Shown here piece by piece: positions 1-5,118 of a DNA stretch of 5,118 nucleotides. Numbering within the stretch: the first letter of the stretch is position 1; each line of letters begins with the position of its first letter. Both the position numbers and the translations under genes were made by a program. This DNA comes from Acidimicrobium sp. BACL17 MAG-120823-bin42 (GTDB taxonomy: Bacteria > Actinomycetota > Acidimicrobiia > Acidimicrobiales > Ilumatobacteraceae), in assembly GCA_001438985.1 (NCBI GenBank), contig LIAZ01000092.1, positions 1-5,118 of the forward strand. Reading direction: 5' to 3'. The notes under the pieces are model-generated. The model was given only the letters and a program-made list of their open reading frames with translations. It ran no database searches and was not told the origin of the DNA.

Positions 1-2
1 AA

Positions 3-266
3 TTTGAAGACGACATCGAAAACCTGCAAGATCAAGTTACGTATCTGCAAACCGAGGCCGGGCTTCAAGATGCAATCCGCAATCAACTGGGATACCTGCG
101 ATACAACGAGCGCCGCTTGCCAATGATGGATCTTCCTGCGCTTTCGACAGAATTACCCGACCGCTGGCCCTACACCATCGTGTCCACCATCATGTTGGTA
201 CGCAGTCTCGAGGCTGCTCAGCGTGCTGCGCAGGGAGAAATCTCCCTGCAACCCTTCACGCCCTAA
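3..266 (+). CDS. C-terminal part of a small coiled-coil protein, possibly FtsB/DivIC-like septum formation initiator (5' end outside window)
   Basis: An open frame enters from the left edge and ends at TAA 264-266, leaving 87 residues. No in-frame start precedes Met41, so the true start lies upstream. The first ~20 residues show a short heptad pattern (Ile5, Leu8, Val12, Leu15), as in a coiled coil. It is followed by an 'IRNQLGYLRYNE' segment (residues 25-36) that resembles the 'AREQLGYVRPGE' block closing the FtsB/DivIC coiled coil. Next comes a Pro-rich linker and 'LPDRWPYTIV' (residues 51-60), then an Ala-rich helix. FtsB/DivIC proteins are small single-pass membrane proteins of the divisome that pair with FtsL. 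The transmembrane segment expected upstream is not in the window. The resemblance is by eye, and any short coiled-coil protein is an alternative. It lies 36 bases before the next gene in the same direction, so the two may share a transcript. Confidence 0.5.
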   Translation, partial: FEDDIENLQDQVTYLQTEAGLQDAIRNQLGYLRYNERRLPMMDLPALSTELPDRWPYTIVSTIMLVRSLEAAQRAAQGEISLQPFTP

Positions 267-293
267 CCTGTTGTTAATTGATGTATCGCGAAC

Positions 294-297
294 GGAG
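294..297 (+). promoter_or_regulatory. Ribosome binding site of the CoxL-like gene
   Basis: GGAG lies 5 bases before the GTG at 303. This supports GTG 303 as the start; the protein then begins with the family's usual Gly-Asn-Arg-Val...Glu-Asp N-terminus. No convincing separate promoter is seen in the 36 bases after the upstream stop codon. Confidence 0.7.
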
Positions 298-302
298 TAG
301 TT

Positions 303-2588
303 GTGGCTGGAAGCATTCTTGGTAATCGAGTACTGCGCAAAGAGGACCCAAAATTTCTTACCACGGGTGGCGTGTACGTTGACGACCTCACCAACGAACC
401 ACTGTTAGTCGGTGCGTTGTATGCGACCTATGTTCGTTCAACCGTTGCTCACGCCAACATCTTGGGCATTGATGTTTCCGAAGCATTGCAGTCCCCTGGT
501 GTTGTTGCGATTTATACCGCACAGGACTTGCAACTTGAACCCGTTGCAGCAACTTACAATCCAACCGTCAAACGAACGCTGCTTGCTAGCGGGAAAGTTC
601 GTTACGTTGGCGAGCCCGTTGCCGTAGTACTCACTGAACTCTCCAACCAAGGCGAAGACGCAGCAGAAAAAGTCATTATCGACTACGACATGCTCGAAAC
701 ACTTGTTGACATGGAACAGGCAATGACCAGCACCACGCTGATCTATGAAGAGTGTGGAAGCAACGTGGTGTTTGACAGCACAGCACTCGGCATGCCCGAC
801 AACACGGGTGACACCATGTTTGCCAACTGCGAAGTTGTTGTTAACGGCAGATTCGTGAATCAGCGTGTTGCGCCCTGCCCGCTTGAAGTTCGTGGCTCGG
901 CAGCAGCGTGGGACAGCAACGGTCGACTCGTGCAGTGGCTAAGCACGCAACACGCACAAGGCGCACGCGATGTGATGCAAGGTTCAAACAAACTGAGTGC
1001 AGAGCAAATTCGTGTCATCACCCCCGACGTGGGCGGCGGCTTCGGTGCAAAAATTGGTGCATACCCAGAAGAGATTTTGCTCGGACTGATTACTAAAACA
1101 ATTGGGCGACCTGTGCGCTGGCGCGAGACCCGCAGCGAGTCAATGACTGCACTTGGCCACGGGCGCGCTCAAATCCAATTCGTGACCATCGGTGGAACCA
1201 AGGCAGGAAAAGTTACCCACTACCAAATGCATGTGTTGCAAGACTCGGGTGCATGGGTGGATGTAGGCGCAATCCTTGCTCCATTCATGACTCGCCCAAT
1301 GGCATCGGGTGTCTATGACATCCCAAATATCGAGGTGCGTACAACATCTATTGCAACAAACACCACTCCCGTTGTTGCGTACCGCGGCGCGGGTCGCCCT
1401 GAGGCAACTGCAGCAATTGAACGCGCAATGGACATGTTCGCCGCAGAAATCGGTAAAGACCCCGCAGAAGTGCGTCGCATCAATCTGATTCCTAAGTTCC
1501 TTGAGCCGCATGCAACGTCAATTGGTCAAATTTATGACGTTGGCGATTACGAAGAGTCACTCGATCGCGTGCTTGCAGCCGCCGACTACGCGTCATTGCG
1601 TAAAGACCAAGCAGCGCGCCGCGCACGTGGCGATGTGAAGCAACTGGGCATCGGGGTAAGCGTGTACGTCGAAATCACAGCAGGCTCGAGCAGTGGCGAG
1701 GTCGCCAAGATTGAGATCACCCCTGATGGGCGCGCCATTGTGTACACCGGAACATCACCACATGGTCAAGGACATGTCACATCATGGTCAATGCTTGCAT
1801 CCGATCAAACTGGTATCTCCATGGACAACATTGAAGTGGTGTGGGGCGACACCGATCTTGTTCCACAAGGCGGAGGAACCATGGGCTCACGTTCGTTGCA
1901 ACTTGGTGGAACCGCAGTCTTTGTTGCAGCCGGCGAATTAGTCGAGCAAGCACGCAAACATGCGGCCCGATTACTTGAAGCCAACGAAGAGGACGTGGTG
2001 TTTGATAAGGCCGCCGCAGCGTTTCATGTTGCGGGCACACCAGCAGTGGCAAAATCGTGGGCGGATCTTTCAACTGCACTTGTTACAGATGGTGGCTTAG
2101 TGCAAGAAACCAACTACGCCTCGCAAGGCCCGACATTTCCTTTCGGTGCTCATGTTGCCGTTGTTGAGGTGGATACCGAAACCGGTCAGGTAAAACTCGT
2201 TCGTCATATTGCCTGCGATGATGCGGGCAAGGTGCTCAATCCGTTGCTCCTTGATGGGCAAATCCATGGCGGAATCGCTCAAGGTGCAGCACAAGCGCTA
2301 CTCGAAGAAGTGCGTTACGACAGTGATGGAAACCCCATCACATCAAATCTTGCTGACTACGCATTCATTTCGTCTGCCGAGTTGCCGAGTTTTGAAGTAA
2401 TCCATATGGAAACCCCTACCCCTCGCAACCCACTTGGGGCAAAAGGTATTGGCGAGTCGGGAACGATTGGATCTACCCCTGCAGTGCAATCTGCTGTTGT
2501 CGATGCGCTTGCGCATTTGGGTATCCGTCACATAGACATGCCTGCCACACCAGAGCGTGTGTGGACTGCCATCTCACAACACAGCTGA
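303..2588 (+). CDS. Molybdenum hydroxylase large subunit, form II CoxL-like (xanthine dehydrogenase/CO dehydrogenase family)
   Basis: This 761-residue protein has the normal length for a molybdopterin-binding large subunit. Such enzymes hydroxylate aldehydes, purines, N-heterocycles or CO with water as oxygen donor, in the cytoplasm. The N-terminal a/b hammerhead domain covers about residues 13-125, and the two molybdenum-cofactor domains cover about 140-390 and 400-700. Visible motifs are GGGFGAK (244-250), the active-site loop AYRGAGR (359-365), GQGH (488-491), GGGTMGSR (523-530) and GIGESG (715-720), whose Glu718 is the expected catalytic base. AYRGAGR is the form II signature; true CO dehydrogenases (form I) carry AYxCSFR with the copper-binding Cys. 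CO oxidation is therefore not expected and the substrate is unknown. No signal peptide is seen. Partner FAD and [2Fe-2S] subunits normally lie next door, but none is encoded in this window. The reading frame is intact. Family assignment is near certain; substrate and partners are not. Confidence 0.96.
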   Translation: MAGSILGNRVLRKEDPKFLTTGGVYVDDLTNEPLLVGALYATYVRSTVAHANILGIDVSEALQSPGVVAIYTAQDLQLEPVAATYNPTVKRTLLASGKVRYVGEPVAVVLTELSNQGEDAAEKVIIDYDMLETLVDMEQAMTSTTLIYEECGSNVVFDSTALGMPDNTGDTMFANCEVVVNGRFVNQRVAPCPLEVRGSAAAWDSNGRLVQWLSTQHAQGARDVMQGSNKLSAEQIRVITPDVGGGFGAKIGAYPEEILLGLITKTIGRPVRWRETRSESMTALGHGRAQIQFVTIGGTKAGKVTHYQMHVLQDSGAWVDVGAILAPFMTRPMASGVYDIPNIEVRTTSIATNTTPVVAYRGAGRPEATAAIERAMDMFAAEIGKDPAEVRRINLIPKFLEPHATSIGQIYDVGDYEESLDRVLAAADYASLRKDQAARRARGDVKQLGIGVSVYVEITAGSSSGEVAKIEITPDGRAIVYTGTSPHGQGHVTSWSMLASDQTGISMDNIEVVWGDTDLVPQGGGTMGSRSLQLGGTAVFVAAGELVEQARKHAARLLEANEEDVVFDKAAAAFHVAGTPAVAKSWADLSTALVTDGGLVQETNYASQGPTFPFGAHVAVVEVDTETGQVKLVRHIACDDAGKVLNPLLLDGQIHGGIAQGAAQALLEEVRYDSDGNPITSNLADYAFISSAELPSFEVIHMETPTPRNPLGAKGIGESGTIGSTPAVQSAVVDALAHLGIRHIDMPATPERVWTAISQHS

Positions 2589-2636
2589 GTTCCTCCAACT
2601 ACATCCACATCATCTTCGTTTATCTATGGTGAGGGT
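2589..2636 (+). promoter_or_regulatory. Intergenic gap with possible leaderless promoter of the exporter operon
   Basis: The 48 bases between the CoxL-like gene and the ATPase gene contain no inverted repeat that could act as an intrinsic terminator. TATGGT at 2625-2630 fits the actinobacterial -10 pattern TAnnnT and ends 6 bases before the ATG, so transcription could start at the ATG itself and give a leaderless mRNA. No -35 match is seen at the usual distance. The alternative is ordinary initiation from GGTGAGG (2629-2635), but that sits only 1-2 bases from the ATG, which is unusually close. Readthrough from the upstream gene is also possible. Confidence 0.3.
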
Positions 2637-3593
2637 ATGACAGAACCCTTAGCAATGGCGCCAATCGTCGCCGAAAACCTGGTGCGACATTTTGGTGATG
2701 TTGAGGCGGTAAACGGTATTGATTTGCAGGTCAACGCCGGAGAAATATTCGGTTTCTTGGGGCCAAACGGCGCTGGAAAAAGCACCGTGGTGCGCATGCT
2801 CACCACGCTGCTGCGCCCAACTTCGGGCAAGGCATTCGTTGCAGGATTTGATGTTGCCAAACATCCAAACGAAGTCCGTCAGCGCATTGGCGTTGCACTA
2901 CAAGACGCAGCCATCGACCCGTTGATGACGGGTGTCGAATTGTTGCGCTTGCAAGCCGTGTTGTACTCCATCCCAAAGTCGAAGATGAAGTCACGAGCCG
3001 ATGAACTTCTTGAGCGTGTTGGTTTGACTGCTGCAGCAGATCGTCGCGTTGGTACATATTCGGGTGGCATGCGTCGTCGTCTCGACTTAGCACTCTCACT
3101 GATTCACCAACCAACGGTGTTATTCCTTGACGAACCAACAACTGGACTCGACCCAATGAGCCGAGTTTCGCTGTGGGAGGAAGTGCGCAGATTAAACAAT
3201 GAGGGCACCACAGTGATGTTGACTACGCAATATCTGGAAGAAGCCGATCAACTGGCCGACCGCATTGCAATCATCGACAAGGGCGTCATTGTGCGCGAAG
3301 GAAAACCACAAGAACTGAAGGCCAGTGTTGGGTTCCCAACTTTGGTGATTAATGTTTCACGCGATCAACACGAACTCGCCAAGTCGATCCTGATGGGTTT
3401 TGGCGATCTTCGACCAACCGCTGAAGGAACTTTGGGTGTTGGGCTTCGTGGCGGCGCAGAAGCAGTTACCGATGTCGTACGAAAACTCGATGAGTCTTCA
3501 ATTCGCGTTCAACATCTTGAACTCAACGAGCCAAGCCTGGATGATGTGTTTGCCGAAGCAACTGGGCATCGCCTTGAGGGTGCCCAGCAATGA
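2637..3593 (+). CDS. ABC-2 exporter ATP-binding protein, DrrA-like (daunorubicin resistance family)
   Basis: This 318-residue cytoplasmic ATPase would power the two permeases encoded directly downstream. It has all nucleotide-binding elements in order: Walker A GPNGAGKST (42-50), Q-loop Gln89, signature SGGMR (142-146), Walker B VLFLDEP (161-167) with catalytic Glu166, and D-loop LDP (171-173). The switch position reads TTQYLEEADQLADR (196-209), with Gln198 where most ABC ATPases have His; DrrA-type proteins share this change. After the ATPase core (~1-225) comes a C-terminal domain ending in LDDVFAEATGH (301-311), close to the conserved tail of DrrA and other drug/lipid exporter ATPases. Length agrees with that family (about 330). 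ATG 2637 is the only sensible start, since Met7 has no ribosome binding site. The stop overlaps the next start (ATGA), pointing to coupled translation. The exported substrate cannot be told from sequence; antibiotics, lipids and other hydrophobic compounds are all known for the family. Confidence 0.95.
   Translation: MTEPLAMAPIVAENLVRHFGDVEAVNGIDLQVNAGEIFGFLGPNGAGKSTVVRMLTTLLRPTSGKAFVAGFDVAKHPNEVRQRIGVALQDAAIDPLMTGVELLRLQAVLYSIPKSKMKSRADELLERVGLTAAADRRVGTYSGGMRRRLDLALSLIHQPTVLFLDEPTTGLDPMSRVSLWEEVRRLNNEGTTVMLTTQYLEEADQLADRIAIIDKGVIVREGKPQELKASVGFPTLVINVSRDQHELAKSILMGFGDLRPTAEGTLGVGLRGGAEAVTDVVRKLDESSIRVQHLELNEPSLDDVFAEATGHRLEGAQQ
3576..3593 (+). promoter_or_regulatory. Shine-Dalgarno and ATGA stop/start overlap between ATPase and first permease
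   Basis: GAGGG at 3576-3580 lies 9 bases before ATG 3590, inside the ATPase gene. The ATG shares bases with that gene's TGA stop (3591-3593). This is the classic arrangement for translational coupling and decides the permease start. Confidence 0.7.
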
Positions 3594-4372
3594 GCACTGC
3601 TCTCTCGCTACGACAAACGCAAGCGCTCACTGTACGTTCGACCAAAGCGTTGCTGCGTCAGCCAGCATTAGTTGCACCAAGCATTTTCTTTCCCATCTTC
3701 TTTGCATTTCTCGGGGCTTCATCATTTGGCAAGACAACCAACATTCCGGGCTTTCCTCAAGTTGAATCCTTTTTGCAGTTTTCACTTGCGTCAACCGTCG
3801 TGCAAGGAGTGCTCTTTGGTTCAGTCACGGGCGCGGCGGCACTAGCAACCGACATTGAGAATGGTTTTTTTGATCGCTTGCTCCTTTCGCCAAGCACGCG
3901 CAGCGGCATTTTGATCGGACGCCTTGCTGGCAGCGCAATCTTTGGCGCAGCGCAATCGCTGATTTTCATCTTGCTGTTGTTGCCATTTAATGCCCCCGTT
4001 AAATCAGGGGTTATAGGCATTGTTGCCTTGTCGGTCTCTGGTGGAATTGTGGCTCTCGCCATCGGATCAATCATGTCGTCTGTTGCTATTCGCACGGGTT
4101 CAGCCGAAGCAGTGCAAGGTGCGTTCCCTTTGCTCTTCGTTCTGCTGTTCTTTTCGAGTGCGTTCTTTCCTCGAGAGACAATGTCCGGTGCGTACAAGCG
4201 CATTGCCGACATCAATCCCATTTCATATCTCGTTGAAGGCATGCGTACCTTGGTGCTTGACGGCTTTAATATGCAGGCGCTAGCAAAAACACTGTTTATC
4301 CCCACTGCAATTTGTATTGTCGCGGTTGCCTTGGCCCTTACTCAACTCCGTCGCAGGATCAGCGCACAATGA
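3590..4372 (+). CDS. ABC-2 type exporter permease, first subunit (DrrB-like)
   Basis: This 260-residue integral membrane protein probably forms half of the export channel driven by the preceding ATPase. Six hydrophobic segments are visible at about residues 25-44, 62-84, 108-132, 138-163, 175-193 and 233-251, the ABC-2 permease fold. The cytoplasmic loop after the second segment carries DIENGFFDRLLLSPSTR (88-104). This is the conserved ABC-2 motif thought to contact the ATPase. The NPISYLVEGMR motif (209-219) before the last segment is also typical. The Arg/Lys-rich N-terminus (Arg16, Lys19, Arg23) should face the cytoplasm. A run of seven T at 3865-3871 falls within the coupling-loop codons; the frame is intact. 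Start and stop both overlap the neighbouring genes by 4 bases. A homolog is encoded next, so a heterodimeric channel is likely. The substrate is unknown. Confidence 0.92.
   Translation: MSTALSLRQTQALTVRSTKALLRQPALVAPSIFFPIFFAFLGASSFGKTTNIPGFPQVESFLQFSLASTVVQGVLFGSVTGAAALATDIENGFFDRLLLSPSTRSGILIGRLAGSAIFGAAQSLIFILLLLPFNAPVKSGVIGIVALSVSGGIVALAIGSIMSSVAIRTGSAEAVQGAFPLLFVLLFFSSAFFPRETMSGAYKRIADINPISYLVEGMRTLVLDGFNMQALAKTLFIPTAICIVAVALALTQLRRRISAQ
4355..4372 (+). promoter_or_regulatory. Shine-Dalgarno and ATGA stop/start overlap between the two permeases
   Basis: AGGAT at 4355-4359 lies 9 bases before ATG 4369, and that ATG overlaps the TGA (4370-4372) of the first permease. The ten bases CAATGAGCAC around this start also occur at the previous junction (3588-3597). 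Coupled translation of the two permeases is inferred. Confidence 0.65.
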
Positions 4373-5118
4373 GCACCGTTCGCAGTTCGCAAGCACTCAT
4401 GATGCGTGGCTTCCGCACCATTGTGCGACTTCCCTCGGCATTCTTTCCATCACTCGCAATGCCCGTGTTTACGATGATTGCCTTCTCTGGTACGTACTTT
4501 GCCATTACCAAACTTTCGGGATTCCCCACCGATCGCTCGGTCAACTGGTTTATGCCACTTGGTATCTGCTTTGGTGCAGCCTTCAGCGGAATCGGCCTTG
4601 GGTTCGCCACCATTCGCGATATTGAAACCGGTTTTTATGACCGACTTCGCATGTCGCCAGTTTCACGTCGCGCATTAATTGTCGGCCCACTGTTCACCGC
4701 TTGGACGCGAGTCGGCATGTTGTGCGCCTTTGTCATTCCCATTGGCTTGCTGCTCGGAGTGCGGTTCACGAGCGGCCCACTTGGTGTGCTCGCACTCGTT
4801 GTAGCCGCGCTTGGTGTTTCGACAGTTTCGGTGGGCTGGGGCCTTGGCCTTGCATTCCGCTTTGGCGATATGCGCGCCGCTGCGATTATGCAGCTGACCA
4901 TGTTTGTGGTGATGTATCTCTCTACAGCACAGATGCCTCTTCCACTGCTCGAGGGCTGGTTGCATACGGTGGCGCGATTTAACCCAATGACCAATATTCT
5001 GCGTTTGGCTCGCCAAGGCTTGGTGTCGCAGTCAAATGTTGATTACTTGTCATGGGCAAACACGTGGGGTGGCCTAGTTGCTATTGTCGCCATGTCTGCT
5101 TTGACATTGACTTTTGCT
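4369..5118 (+). CDS. ABC-2 type exporter permease, second subunit (DrrC-like), 3' end cut by window
   Basis: The frame is open from ATG 4369 to the window end, giving 250 residues without a stop. ABC-2 permeases of this type are about 250-280 residues, so only a short tail is probably missing. The protein starts MSTVRSSQALMMRGF and has hydrophobic segments at about residues 22-46, 61-82, 107-131, 136-163, 172-190 and 232-250. The loop DIETGFYDRLRMSPVSRR (84-101) matches the coupling motif of the first permease (DIExGFxDR, then SP), and FNPMTNILRLARQG (204-217) matches its NPISYLVEGMR region. It is thus a diverged paralog or partner of the first permease, and the gene order ATPase-permease-permease equals that of actinobacterial drrABC operons. 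It presumably pairs with the first permease in one membrane complex; the substrate is unknown. It is recognised by translating the open frame directly. Confidence 0.9.
   Translation, partial: MSTVRSSQALMMRGFRTIVRLPSAFFPSLAMPVFTMIAFSGTYFAITKLSGFPTDRSVNWFMPLGICFGAAFSGIGLGFATIRDIETGFYDRLRMSPVSRRALIVGPLFTAWTRVGMLCAFVIPIGLLLGVRFTSGPLGVLALVVAALGVSTVSVGWGLGLAFRFGDMRAAAIMQLTMFVVMYLSTAQMPLPLLEGWLHTVARFNPMTNILRLARQGLVSQSNVDYLSWANTWGGLVAIVAMSALTLTFA

Noticed and set aside
267..302. Promoter or terminator between the first two genes
   Set aside because: The short AT-rich stretch near 271-286 has no paired -35/-10 elements at proper spacing and no hairpin.
1140..1511. 123-codon Cys-rich open frame on the - strand
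   Set aside because: It is antisense to the CoxL-like gene across its active-site loop; the Cys richness comes from reverse-complemented Ala (GCA/GCN) codons, not from metal-binding motifs.
303..2588. Annotation as aerobic carbon monoxide dehydrogenase coxL
   Set aside because: The active-site loop is AYRGAGR, not AYxCSFR, and coxM/coxS are not adjacent; the gene symbol would overstate the function.
2800..3156. 118-codon open frame on the - strand
   Set aside because: It is antisense to the conserved ATPase core, with no ribosome binding site or family resemblance.
3400..3765. 121-codon + strand frame spanning the ATPase/permease junction
   Set aside because: It overlaps two well-supported genes in another frame and its product shows no coherent domain; it is an out-of-frame shadow.
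3993..4014. Inverted CCCC...GGGG around GTTAAATCA, possible hairpin
   Set aside because: The stem is only four to five pairs, lies inside the first permease gene and has no T tract, so it is not a credible terminator or regulatory element.
3757..4305. 182-codon open frame on the - strand
   Set aside because: It lies wholly opposite the first permease, whose motifs and hydrophobic pattern are clear; the antisense product has no recognisable motif and is a shadow frame.

Overview
The window holds ordinary bacterial chromosomal sequence of mid G+C content (a little over 50% by eye). It is densely packed and all genes lie on the + strand. The organism is most likely an actinomycetote. The evidence is a DrrABC-type exporter with the actinobacterial Gln-for-His switch residue, a form II CoxL-like molybdenum hydroxylase, and an FtsB/DivIC-like tail ending in an LPxxWPY segment that I associate, from memory only, with Acidimicrobiia-like FtsB proteins. 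The lineage is an inference. No mobile element, RNA gene, CRISPR array or clear terminator is visible.

Layout. Positions 3-266 are the 3' end of a small coiled-coil protein, tentatively an FtsB/DivIC-type division protein. After 36 bases comes a complete large subunit of the xanthine dehydrogenase/CO dehydrogenase family (303-2588, GTG start, good ribosome binding site), carrying the form II signature AYRGAGR. No gene for the usual FAD or [2Fe-2S] subunit is adjacent on either side within the window. After a 48-base gap with no terminator hairpin, a three-gene ABC-2 exporter operon begins: ATPase (2637-3593), first permease (3590-4372) and second permease (4369 to the window end, cut just before its stop). 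Both junctions inside this operon are ATGA overlaps, so the three proteins are probably made by coupled translation as one complex.

How the genes relate. The ATPase and two permeases should form one exporter of a lipid, drug-like or other hydrophobic compound; the substrate cannot be read from the sequence. The molybdenum hydroxylase is a separate cytoplasmic redox enzyme of unknown substrate, and any link to the exporter rests only on co-orientation and closeness.

I did not find a clearly undescribed system. The points most worth checking are the orphan large subunit, the FtsB-like neighbour, the DrrA-type switch glutamine, the two related permeases with an identical start junction, and a possible leaderless promoter before the ATPase gene.
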